DNA of 6,931 nt, from NCBI GenBank assembly GCA_020345945.1, contig CP070773.1:1029808-1036738 (forward strand), written 5' to 3'. Source of the DNA: Candidatus Bathyarchaeota archaeon (GTDB taxonomy: Archaea > Thermoproteota > Bathyarchaeia > RBG-16-48-13 > GCA-020345945). The number at the start of each line of letters is the position of its first letter. The stretch's first letter is position 1. Shown here piece after piece: positions 1 through 5,699 of the stretch. The position numbers were made by a program, and so were the translations under genes. The notes under the pieces were generated by a model. It saw nothing but the letters and a program-made list of their open reading frames with translations. It was not told the DNA's origin and did not search any database.

Positions 1-63
1 ACGAGCACAATGCATCGTCTCAAGTCTTTTCACTCTTACCTTCATTCTTTTGACAGCCACCAT
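1..63 (-). CDS. Possible 5' end of a truncated gene
   Basis: An ATG at 63-61 opens a minus-strand frame that stays open for 21 codons to the window edge. The peptide is short and rich in Lys, Arg and Val (MVAVKRMKVRVKRLETMHCA and one more residue). It lies downstream of PrpD on the same strand, 157 bp after the PrpD stop, and a weak TTGAG stretch sits just before the ATG. It matches no family I recognise. The two complementary plus-strand frames here are also open until stops near 80 and 108, so openness alone is weak evidence. It could be the start of a next gene or chance. Confidence 0.22.
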   Translation of the reverse strand, partial: MVAVKRMKVRVKRLETMHCAR

Positions 64-153
64 TATCTCAACTCTTTAATACAAGTAAGTTTAGGGATTG
101 GGTTCTGATATTTTTTAGAAACTAAATCTTGTTTTTGGTATTTCGATGCTAAT

Positions 154-201
154 CTAGATAAGTGGAAAGGTTGGTCTTTACCTCCTTTCTTCCCTATCTA
201 G
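154..201 (-). repeat. Imperfect hairpin in the PrpD 3' flank
   Basis: CTAGATA at 154-160 is the exact reverse complement of TATCTAG at 195-201. Inside it, GAAAGG at 165-170 pairs with CCTTTC at 184-189, giving a two-part stem with a 4/5-nt internal loop and a 13-nt apical loop. It begins 20 bp past the PrpD stop. No U-run follows on the minus strand, so it may be a 3'-end stabilising structure rather than a terminator. The rest of 64-220 shows nothing else I can name; plus-strand T-runs at 111-117 and 131-136 are noted only. Confidence 0.4.
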
Positions 202-220
202 GATACTTCTTTATGAATGG

Positions 221-1591
221 CTATTCGGGCATCAGAATATCGGTCAGATCGTTGAGGTCAGGCATGTTCTCCAAAGAATTCACGGCTTTCTCAAGCAGAA
301 GGGCTTTCTTAGAGCTGAGAACGAAGGAAGAAAGATAGAGGAACTTCTCCTTCAACTCTTTGCTGTTCATTGGATGTTGCGGATCTCCTTTGGGATAGTT
401 AACTCTCGATGTGAACTTGCCCTTTTTAGTATCGACCGTAACCTCGGCAGGTGTCTCCTCAGGAAAAGTCTTGTCGGCTTCTTCGTCATGTTCAAGAATC
501 GTCTTTTTGGCGATTGTTTGGACTTGTTTCTCCTTGAACCGTTCTTCGGCATACCATTCTGGGCCACTCCTGTATCCAAGGACTAGCATTGCGACAGCCC
601 ATGGGACACTCCACCATGCATCCTCCATGCTACTAGGTTCCTGATTATCGTAGGGATATGAAGAGACCAGATTGAATGATTTACAGGTGACCTTCTCTAT
701 CTCGTCTGCCTTGATTCTCTCTTTAGACAGCAACTCTTCGAGGGCTGTTAGGATTGGATGAATCCATCTGCATGTTGACCAGGGCTTGTACGATGTGCCC
801 AGTATGTTATAATCGGTTCCCAGGCCTTCTCTCATGACCTTCCAATCACAACTGTCAGAACCAGCAATGACCCAGAAACCATCATCACCATCAAAGACAT
901 CAGCTATGCCTGTAAATCCCTCTCGTGCAAGTAAAGCAGCCTCAACCCCTAGCCTTGTCGCCCAAGCATTAGAGTTCTTGATCATGCTTGATGGAAGCGA
1001 TAGAACCCTCTTTGTTGAGGGGACCGGGGCAGCTCCACCCGCTATTCCAAAGGCATCTCCTATCTCCTTGAGTGAGAGTCCGAGTATCTTGCACGCCGCT
1101 GCGGCTGCGCTGAAAGTATGCCAAGTCCCATAAGGCCAAACCTGCCGTCGTCTCTCCTCACTGGGAAGAATCGCGATGCCTAACCTTGTCGAGACCTCGT
1201 ACCCGCACACAACAGACGTTATGAGATCTCTTCCAGAAGCATTCTCTCGTTCTCCCAGTGCGAGAGCAGAAAAGACCGCCAAGGCCGCCGGATGCCCAAC
1301 ACTGAGATATGTCTCGTCATAATCAAGGATGTTCGCATTTTGGCTGTTCACGAAAGAAGCAGCAGTACAAGGAAACCGCTTCCCCAAACCAAAGATTGTC
1401 GATTCCTCAACACCACCCAGTTTCTCCACAAGGCCCATCAATATCTTGGCTTCTTTAGTCACCGTTCCACCGAACGTGCAACCAAAGGTGTCAAGGATAA
1501 CGGCTTTTGTCTTCTCTACAACAGTATGAGGCAACTTCTCAAAGCTTTCCGTCTCCACATATCTAGCAATTGTTTCAGTCGCAGAATCCAT
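221..1591 (-). CDS. MmgE/PrpD family protein (2-methylcitrate dehydratase/cis-aconitate decarboxylase/imine epimerase superfamily)
   Basis: The 456-residue protein has the usual family length. The all-helical N-terminal part (about 1-265) carries NANILDYDET then GH at 99-100, GTWHTFSAAAAA at 155-166 and SMIKN at 202-206. The lid domain begins near YKPWSTCRWIHP (268-279). Against cis-aconitate decarboxylase (IRG1: D93, T97, H103, H159, K207, H277, from memory), the equivalents D90, T94, H100, H158, K205 and H278 are all present with near-identical spacing, so the active site is probably functional. The family handles 2-methylcitrate, cis-aconitate and iminodisuccinate, so the substrate cannot be assigned. 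No prpB, prpC or acnD is nearby, which argues against a methylcitrate role. The ATG at 1591 has GAGG at 1603-1600, 8 nt upstream. It lies 33 bp after RidA, implying one transcript. Cytosolic; no signal peptide or membrane segment. Confidence 0.9.
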   Translation of the reverse strand: MDSATETIARYVETESFEKLPHTVVEKTKAVILDTFGCTFGGTVTKEAKILMGLVEKLGGVEESTIFGLGKRFPCTAASFVNSQNANILDYDETYLSVGHPAALAVFSALALGERENASGRDLITSVVCGYEVSTRLGIAILPSEERRRQVWPYGTWHTFSAAAAACKILGLSLKEIGDAFGIAGGAAPVPSTKRVLSLPSSMIKNSNAWATRLGVEAALLAREGFTGIADVFDGDDGFWVIAGSDSCDWKVMREGLGTDYNILGTSYKPWSTCRWIHPILTALEELLSKERIKADEIEKVTCKSFNLVSSYPYDNQEPSSMEDAWWSVPWAVAMLVLGYRSGPEWYAEERFKEKQVQTIAKKTILEHDEEADKTFPEETPAEVTVDTKKGKFTSRVNYPKGDPQHPMNSKELKEKFLYLSSFVLSSKKALLLEKAVNSLENMPDLNDLTDILMPE

Positions 1592-1599
1592 GAGTGGAA

Positions 1600-1603
1600 C
1601 CTC
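1600..1603 (-). promoter_or_regulatory. Shine-Dalgarno site of the PrpD gene
   Basis: GAGG on the minus strand with an 8-nt spacer to the ATG at 1591. It supports this start and translation from a RidA-PrpD bicistronic message, since the 33-bp gap has no room for a TATA box plus leader. Confidence 0.6.
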
Positions 1604-1624
1604 AGGTAGGTCTAACCTGTCTCT

Positions 1625-2020
1625 CTACTGATCAGGCAGGACTGCGGTACATTGAATCTCTACTAAAGCGTTTGCTGGAAGTGCGTTGACTCCCACTGTC
1701 GTGCGACCTGGCGGATTAACCGTGAAGTACTTGGCGTAAACCTCATTCATCGCCTGGAAATCATCGATATTAACTAGATAGACCGTCGTACTCACCGCGT
1801 TCCTAAGAGACGTACCTGCCGCCTCAAGAATTCCCTCAATATTTTTGAGTGTCCTCTCAGTCTCTGCAGCGATACCACCAGGAACCATCTTCCTTGTTTT
1901 TGGATCGATGCCTTTCTCACCAGCCACGAAAACAAAGTTGCCAACCTTGATAGCCTGCGAGTAAGGACCGATAGGTCGCGCACTGGCTTCAGTCTCAATA
2001 ACCTCAATCTTCAAGATCAT
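1625..2020 (-). CDS. ridA: RidA/YjgF/YER057c/UK114 family imine/enamine deaminase
   Basis: A compact protein of about 131 residues, the normal RidA length; the family forms cytosolic trimers with active sites at subunit interfaces. Family landmarks are PIGPYSQAIKVGNFVFVAGE near the N-terminus, an NIEGILEAAG helix, and a C-terminal PPGRTTVGVNALPANALVEI block. The latter holds the carboxylate-binding Arg (E. coli R105 equivalent) and the Glu in VEI (E120 equivalent), so hydrolysis of 2-imino/2-amino-acrylate-type intermediates is plausible. The usual SGQ is AGE here. The start is ambiguous: GTG 2023, ATG 2020 and TTG 2014 are all in frame. AGGTGAT at 2025-2019 overlaps the ATG but stands 6 nt from the TTG, and a TTG start would give MKIEVIETEASARP, typical of the family. 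Co-transcribed with PrpD downstream, suggesting that the pair handles an imine or a reactive by-product. Confidence 0.92.
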   Translation of the reverse strand: MILKIEVIETEASARPIGPYSQAIKVGNFVFVAGEKGIDPKTRKMVPGGIAAETERTLKNIEGILEAAGTSLRNAVSTTVYLVNIDDFQAMNEVYAKYFTVNPPGRTTVGVNALPANALVEIQCTAVLPDQ

Positions 2021-2050
2021 CACCTAATCTACGATCTTCAAAGTAGACAG

Positions 2051-2062
2051 ATATTGTTTTTC
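2051..2062 (-). promoter_or_regulatory. Weak TATA-like promoter of ridA-prpD
   Basis: On the minus strand GAAAAACAATAT reads as a purine-rich BRE-like stretch followed by AATAT. A start about 25 bp further on would fall near 2027, giving an almost leaderless ridA message. The alternative TTATTCTA at 2080-2073 would give a leader of roughly 30 nt. Neither is a strong match. Confidence 0.3.
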
Positions 2063-2110
2063 ACTCACAATCTAGAATAACGCTTAGATTCTCCTTCCGT
2101 AGAGGTTGAT

Positions 2111-2153
2111 GAACCAATAACTGAAGCAAGTCTTGCTTCTTCAGTCTGGGTTC
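2111..2153 (-). repeat. Strong compound hairpin between the lyase gene and ridA
   Basis: GAACC (2111-2115) pairs with GGTTC (2149-2153). ACTGAA (2120-2125) pairs with TTCAGT (2140-2145). GCAA (2126-2129) pairs with TTGC (2133-2136) around a GTC loop. Together these make a roughly 15-bp interrupted stem. A competing small hairpin GGTT-GATG-AACC occupies 2104-2115. The structure lies 45-87 nt past the lyase stop and upstream of the ridA promoter. No U-tract follows on the minus strand, so it is not a classic terminator. It could be an RNA-processing or 3'-stability structure or a regulator site. The surrounding 2021-2197 gap contains no other gene I can support. Confidence 0.5.
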
Positions 2154-2197
2154 TGAACTACCCCGAAAGCAAAGCAAAGGTGTTCAAGAAGGTGCAT

Positions 2198-3091
2198 CTA
2201 TTGCACTCCCATAGATGTGAGCACATCTCGTAGTCTTCCCCGGTTCTCTCTGGTCAGCGTCCCTACGGGTGCCCGAGGAGATCCTACTGGCATCTCTAGC
2301 ATAGTCATCGCTTCCTTGATAACCGAAGGGAAGGTGCCTAGGCTGAGAGCTCTACGTAACTTGGAGATCTGATTCTGGCATTTCTGGGCCTTCTTCCAGT
2401 CGCCGGCATTGAAAGCCTTATAGATCTCGAGTACTAGGTCGGGGGCTACATTAGCTGTGGCGGCCACTAAACCAGATGCACCGATGACTAAAGAAGGAAA
2501 GAAGAGGTCATCCCGTCCTTGGAAGACGGCGAACTCTGAGGGAGTAGAGTTCACGAACTGCGTGGTCAACGCTAGGTTGCCCCCGCTATCCTTGATCCCT
2601 GCCAAATTATCTATTCGGGAGAGCCGAGTTACTAGATCAGCCGACATGGCTACTCCTGTCCGGAAAGGATTGTTATATGGGAATACAGGCAACCTTGTAG
2701 CCTGGGCAACGGTCACGTAGTGTTTGAAGAGTTCGTTGTCGGTCGGTGCGATGTAGAATGGAGTAATAACAATGACAGCATCAGCCCCGCAATCCTCAGC
2801 CATCTCAGTCAGGAAAACAGTCTCACGGGTGGTTACGGCTCCGGTTCCCGCGTATACGGGTACTCTGCCTGCAGCCTCCTCAATGACGATCTCAAAGACA
2901 CGTTTCCTCTCTTCCCGTGTCAAAGACCACCCCTCTCCAGTACTACCGGCAGGAAAGAGGATGTGTATACCTTTCTCGATCAAGTAATTCGTCAATTTTC
3001 GCATTGCCTTTTCGTCTAGATTGCCACTATTACGAAAGGGGGTCACTAACGGTACAACGACTCCCTTATGATCCCGTTTCATCCTAGTCAT
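2198..3091 (-). CDS. DapA/N-acetylneuraminate lyase superfamily (class I aldolase) protein
   Basis: At 297 residues this is the standard length of the (beta/alpha)8 DHDPS/NAL superfamily. The phosphate/carboxylate-loop motif GSTGE is at 49-53, with the aromatic Tyr at 113 in TPFY. The catalytic Tyr is Y139 in PYNNPFRTG, and the Schiff-base lysine is K167 in GIKDSGGN. GASGLVAATANVAP (204-217) matches the conserved glycine-rich strand. R144, five residues after Y139, corresponds to DHDPS R138, which grips the substrate carboxylate; this leans towards dihydrodipicolinate synthase chemistry or an oxo-dicarboxylate substrate. No other lysine-pathway gene is in the window and the neighbours are catabolic types, so 2-oxo-acid aldolase/dehydratase remains an alternative. 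The ATG at 3091 has only a weak AAAGAG directly before it; an in-frame ATG at 3082 is possible. Confidence 0.9.
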   Translation of the reverse strand: MTRMKRDHKGVVVPLVTPFRNSGNLDEKAMRKLTNYLIEKGIHILFPAGSTGEGWSLTREERKRVFEIVIEEAAGRVPVYAGTGAVTTRETVFLTEMAEDCGADAVIVITPFYIAPTDNELFKHYVTVAQATRLPVFPYNNPFRTGVAMSADLVTRLSRIDNLAGIKDSGGNLALTTQFVNSTPSEFAVFQGRDDLFFPSLVIGASGLVAATANVAPDLVLEIYKAFNAGDWKKAQKCQNQISKLRRALSLGTFPSVIKEAMTMLEMPVGSPRAPVGTLTRENRGRLRDVLTSMGVQ

Positions 3092-3123
3092 CTCTTTGCA
3101 CGCTCTTTACAAAAACTGAAATC

Positions 3124-3141
3124 AAACGGTTTTTATCGTTT
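3124..3141 (-). promoter_or_regulatory. TATA-like promoter with flanking inverted repeat, upstream of the lyase gene
   Basis: The minus strand reads ATAAAAAC at 3136-3129, an A-rich TATA-like box, predicting a start near 3107 and a leader under 20 nt. The box lies between the arms AAACG (3124-3128) and CGTTT (3137-3141) of a perfect 5-bp inverted repeat with an 8-bp spacer, an arrangement in which a bound dimeric regulator would block TBP. Regulation is inferred. Confidence 0.4.
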
Positions 3142-3230
3142 ATTTGAGCCTCTAACTCGTTGCACTTTGAAGCCTCTGAAAGATTTTACAGCCAAACTCG
3201 AATATTGTAGAGGACTCGGATAAGATGCCG

Positions 3231-3235
3231 AAAAA
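3231..3235 (-). terminator. Possible oligo-T terminator of the gamma-CA gene
   Basis: On the minus strand CTTTTTCGG gives a run of five Ts, 63-67 nt past the gamma-CA stop. Archaeal RNA polymerase can stop at T-runs without a hairpin. A small 5-bp stem (ACGAG 3279-3283 with CTCGT 3293-3297) sits directly after the stop codon but is far from the T-run. The rest of 3092-3297 holds only the lyase promoter. Confidence 0.28.
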
Positions 3236-3297
3236 GTTCTCTTAGACTGAAGGTTTATGCATCACAGACCAGTGGTGTACGAGATGCATCTACTCGT

Positions 3298-3837
3298 CTA
3301 AAAGAGGGTGCCTCGATGGCTTTTGGCAAGGTCGCTATACATAATCGCGTGTTTCTTGATCTTTGAGTACTCTGCCTCATCTACTTCCCTTATCGGTTTT
3401 GCAGGAATCCCAACCACGACAGATCTCGGAGGAATCTTTGAGTCCTTGAGTACAACTGCACCCATACCAACGATGGATCCCTCTCCTATCCTTGCGTTAT
3501 TGAAGACTATTGCTCCAGCTCCTATGAGGCAAATATCATCGATGCGACATCCATGAACGATCGAACCGTGACCGATCGTGACATAGTCGCCTATCTCAAC
3601 AGGTACATAGCCTTTGAGAACATCTCCATCGTATATGTCTCCACAGTGGACAACAACATTCTCCTGTAGATTTGAGTACCTTCCTATCGTTATCCTATCG
3701 ACGTCTCCCCTGAGGACACAGCCTGGGAAAACGGAAGTGCCCTCCCCGATCCCGACATTCCCTACAACAGTCGCCAGTTTTGAGACGAGAGCCTTCCCGT
3801 TGATCCTCGGCTTCTTACCTTGGTAAGGCAAAATCAT
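3298..3837 (-). CDS. Gamma-carbonic anhydrase-like left-handed beta-helix protein
   Basis: Starting at the ATG at 3837 the protein has 179 residues, typical for the family, and opens with MILPYQGKKPRINGKALVSK. Hexapeptide repeats (such as VVGNVGIGEGTSVFPGCVLR) run to about residue 145 and are followed by a C-terminal helix. The three zinc/iron-binding histidines are present as H64 (NVVVH) and H90/H95 (TIGHGSIVHG), matching Cam H81/H117/H122. R43 and D45 of RGD and Q58 are also kept. CO2 hydration is plausible, but many homologues are transferases or have no known activity. The loop after H64 (GDIYDGDVLKGY, 66-77) looks longer than in short CamH-type proteins and carries several acidic residues. 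A TTG at 3972 would add 45 residues that look unlike the family; GAGG at 3849-3846, 8 nt before the ATG, favours the shorter form. Confidence 0.88.
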   Translation of the reverse strand: MILPYQGKKPRINGKALVSKLATVVGNVGIGEGTSVFPGCVLRGDVDRITIGRYSNLQENVVVHCGDIYDGDVLKGYVPVEIGDYVTIGHGSIVHGCRIDDICLIGAGAIVFNNARIGEGSIVGMGAVVLKDSKIPPRSVVVGIPAKPIREVDEAEYSKIKKHAIMYSDLAKSHRGTLF

Positions 3838-3845
3838 CCCGCATT

Positions 3846-3849
3846 CCTC
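3846..3849 (-). promoter_or_regulatory. Shine-Dalgarno site that decides the gamma-CA start
   Basis: GAGG on the minus strand with an 8-nt spacer to the ATG at 3837. The competing TTG at 3972 has no such site and family homology begins at the ATG, so this site supports the 179-residue form. Confidence 0.55.
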
Positions 3850-3984
3850 TTTCGATCGATGAATGAATCTTGAGTTGACGTAGTAAGGTGAGACCCAAGT
3901 TTTTGAGCTTTGCCAATTGAAGTCGACTTGGAGCGGGTAAGCATACTTCACGTAAAAGTTTTGGATAGGCAAATTCTAGTCATT

Positions 3985-3993
3985 CATAAATAT
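3985..3993 (-). promoter_or_regulatory. TATA-like box upstream of the gamma-CA gene
   Basis: The minus strand reads ATATTTATG. A start about 25 bp downstream would fall near 3960, which is past the TTG at 3972, so the longer protein could not be made from it. The leader to 3837 would then be about 120 nt, long for an archaeon, so an unrecognised closer promoter remains possible. Confidence 0.3.
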
Positions 3994-4014
3994 CCATCCA
4001 GATGACCTCGAATC

Positions 4015-4032
4015 AAATGTACGTAAATGTAC
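4015..4032. repeat. Tandem AAATGTAC direct repeat, 10-bp period
   Basis: AAATGTAC occurs at 4015-4022 and again at 4025-4032, a period of exactly ten bases, so both copies face the same side of the helix. Each contains the self-complementary GTAC. The pair ends 5 bp before the palindromic TATA-like element of the plus-strand kinase gene, a usual position for an archaeal activator or a divergent regulator site. Confidence 0.45.
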
Positions 4033-4037
4033 CCATA

Positions 4038-4051
4038 AGCTAAAAATAGCT
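4038..4051 (+). promoter_or_regulatory. Palindromic TATA-like promoter of the serine kinase-like gene
   Basis: AGCTA-AAAA-TAGCT is a perfect inverted repeat whose core TAAAAATA is a good TATA-like box. A start about 25 bp on would lie near 4071, leaving a 26-nt leader with AAGG at 4091-4094 just ahead of the ATG. The symmetry means that TBP could also be loaded facing the gamma-CA gene. Confidence 0.45.
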
Positions 4052-4096
4052 CATTTTGGGCTTAACTGATACGCAAGTCGTGGACGGATAAAGGCG

Positions 4097-4909
4097 ATGG
4101 AAGATAACTCCCTTGACCTGCGAATAGTATCCCTTGATACTCTCGTCCTCCACGAGAGAGAGGAAATCGACCGCAGAGAGATACTAATAGAAAGGATCAC
4201 AGACGAGGGAATACTAAGAAATCCCATTGTTGCTGCTGCCATAGGAGATGGAGACCGGCTCCTAATTCTCGACGGAGTCCATAGATACTTCGCCCTCAAA
4301 CACCTCGGATGCAAAGACACCCTTGTACAAGTAGTTGACTATCACGACGAGAGCATCCAACTCTACACATGGTGTCGATTGATCCCAGACCTCCCGAACT
4401 TCTTCACAAAGATCAAGGCACTTGGTCTAAGAACTCGAAGGATGAGAGAGGAAGATGATGTAGCGACTTTCAAGTCGGGAACCGCGTATGGATATGTACG
4501 TGAAGCGAATAGATCATCCACACTCATAGAGGGAGACAACCTCTCTCTCGACGAGAAGACTGAGAAGCTCCAACAGATCCTAAACTCTAATGGCGGCCTC
4601 CCCAGAGTCCGATACGAAGACATGGACCGATATCTCAAGTCAGGAGAGGTCGAGGGAGGTTTCGTGGTAGGGATCTACACAAAGGATGACGTTGTGAAAT
4701 TGGCAGGATCGAAGACTAAACTTCCTGCAGGAACAACTAGGCACATCATTCCTGGTCGAGTTCTTAACATAGATGTCTCTATAGACCTCCTTAAGGCCGA
4801 CACGTCTGTTGAGAAGAAGAATGAACTCCTTGCTAAGAGGATCAAACGGTTGGCCACGGAAGGAAGAATACGATACTACCCAGAATCTGTTTGGCTATTT
4901 GATGAGTAG
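4097..4909 (+). CDS. ParB/Srx-fold free L-serine kinase (SerK/SbnI-like)
   Basis: The 270-residue protein has a ParB-like N-terminal domain but no DNA-binding HTH. HE at 19-20 (LVLHEREE) matches the catalytic glutamate region of SbnI (E20) and Thermococcus SerK (E30), as I recall them. NPIVAAA follows at 42-48 and the nucleotide-phosphate loop LDGVHRYFALKHLG at 58-71. A late block LPAGTTRHIIPGR (209-221) carries the TRH signature of this subgroup and is not found in partition ParB. The expected reaction is phosphorylation of free serine to O-phosphoserine using ADP or ATP, feeding cysteine synthesis. The gene stands alone, divergent from gamma-CA and converging on the HhH-like gene with a 51-bp gap. 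No parA, parS-like repeat or siderophore genes accompany it, against both plasmid-partition and SbnI-type roles. The ATG has only a weak AAGG, 2 nt away. Confidence 0.72.
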   Translation: MEDNSLDLRIVSLDTLVLHEREEIDRREILIERITDEGILRNPIVAAAIGDGDRLLILDGVHRYFALKHLGCKDTLVQVVDYHDESIQLYTWCRLIPDLPNFFTKIKALGLRTRRMREEDDVATFKSGTAYGYVREANRSSTLIEGDNLSLDEKTEKLQQILNSNGGLPRVRYEDMDRYLKSGEVEGGFVVGIYTKDDVVKLAGSKTKLPAGTTRHIIPGRVLNIDVSIDLLKADTSVEKKNELLAKRIKRLATEGRIRYYPESVWLFDE

Positions 4910-4960
4910 CGGAATCAGTAGTATAAGGGATCTGAATGAGGCTTTAATCTGCTGCAGGGA

Positions 4961-5635
4961 CTAGCCAGTTCTTTCCCAGGAAGGCGTTTTCATATCTGAT
5001 TCTTTCAGCCATATAGCCCAGCAGATCAAGGTCTGAGAATATCCAGTCTCACTGGATAGAGCTTCCATCTTCTTGATGAAGTCCAGGTCGTCTCTTGCGT
5101 CGATATTGAAGACGTCTTCTGCAACTCTCTTAATGATCTTGTCAGGCATGGTGGTGTCTACTCCAGCCTGCATCCGTAAGTATTGAAACGTGATAAGCCC
5201 TACTCCAGAGATCGCGCCAACGGGATCTCTTCTCCATCCCTCGTGATTGGCTCGTTCAGCCCAGAATTTCAAGGCAGCAAAATCACTTGAGAGCTTCTCC
5301 TCCGTTCTAATCTGATCCAGAATCTTGCAGACGCCTATGGCGACCCGCCAACACCGTTCATTGTTCATAATTCTCCTCAGCCTTGAATCGCGAGGAGATA
5401 ATCTCGAGAAATCTCTGAACGAGGTTATCTCGCCAGTTTTGATATATTCTCCCCAGAAACGTCTGACTCTAGGAACCACGATCTGAAAATACTTCAAACC
5501 AATAGAGTCTAATGCAGCATCTACTACAATAAGGACGGCATTCCCATTCCATCTCATTCCTTGGAAACATCTCTGTTCCCCCTCCTTAGCCATCTCCAGA
5601 ACATCGCCGTATCTCGCTTGAAATAGACTGTTCAC
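4961..5635 (-). CDS. Unrecognised protein with a helix-hairpin-helix/GPD-like segment
   Basis: The GTG at 5635 gives 224 residues and has GGAGG at 5647-5643 with a 7-nt spacer, so I prefer it to the TTG at 5659 (8 residues longer). I do not recognise the family. The protein is helical, rich in Arg and Trp, with no membrane segment or signal peptide. Residues 139-170 contain ISGVGLITFQYLRM then MPDKIIKR. This resembles the hairpin plus catalytic-Asp region of endonuclease III-type glycosylases (LPGVGRKTA ... VDTHV.R). D165 lies where the catalytic Asp would be, about 17 residues after the position of the lyase Lys, which is Ile148 here. No cysteine cluster for an iron-sulfur site is seen. This suggests a monofunctional or non-catalytic DNA-binding HhH protein, but it is inference. 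It is divergent from the LarA-like gene and convergent with the kinase gene. Confidence 0.75.
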   Translation of the reverse strand: MNSLFQARYGDVLEMAKEGEQRCFQGMRWNGNAVLIVVDAALDSIGLKYFQIVVPRVRRFWGEYIKTGEITSFRDFSRLSPRDSRLRRIMNNERCWRVAIGVCKILDQIRTEEKLSSDFAALKFWAERANHEGWRRDPVGAISGVGLITFQYLRMQAGVDTTMPDKIIKRVAEDVFNIDARDDLDFIKKMEALSSETGYSQTLICWAIWLKESDMKTPSWERTG

Positions 5636-5642
5636 GAGTAAA

Positions 5643-5647
5643 CCTCC
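5643..5647 (-). promoter_or_regulatory. Shine-Dalgarno site that decides the HhH-like protein start
   Basis: GGAGG on the minus strand, 7 nt before the GTG at 5635. The upstream in-frame TTG at 5659 precedes this site and has no comparable one, so the GTG start is favoured. Confidence 0.65.
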
Positions 5648-5699
5648 GAGATGGTTCAATCGGATTGGGGTATCTCAAATCTGGTTCCGTCACCATCCC

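Noticed and set aside
1..108. 3' end of a plus-strand gene (hydrophobic frame 2 or open frame 1)
   Set aside because: The hydrophobicity is what the complement of an A-rich stretch gives, and no motif or codon pattern supports it.
374..1609. Plus-strand open frames inside the PrpD gene
   Set aside because: They lie antisense to a gene with all catalytic residues intact and resemble no protein family.
2457..3019. Plus-strand open frames inside the DapA-like gene
   Set aside because: Antisense shadows of a well-supported TIM-barrel gene.
3838..3972. 45-residue N-terminal extension of the gamma-CA from the TTG at 3972
   Set aside because: It has no family similarity and no Shine-Dalgarno, and the best TATA box would start transcription inside it; the ATG at 3837 has GAGG at ideal spacing.
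4097..4909. Chromosome/plasmid partition protein ParB
   Set aside because: No HTH domain, parA or parS-like sites; the LPAGTTRH block and early HE motif belong to the serine-kinase subgroup.
4910..4960. Terminator between the convergent kinase and HhH-like genes
   Set aside because: Only a CTGCAG palindrome and a TTTAA stretch; no hairpin with a T-run on either strand.
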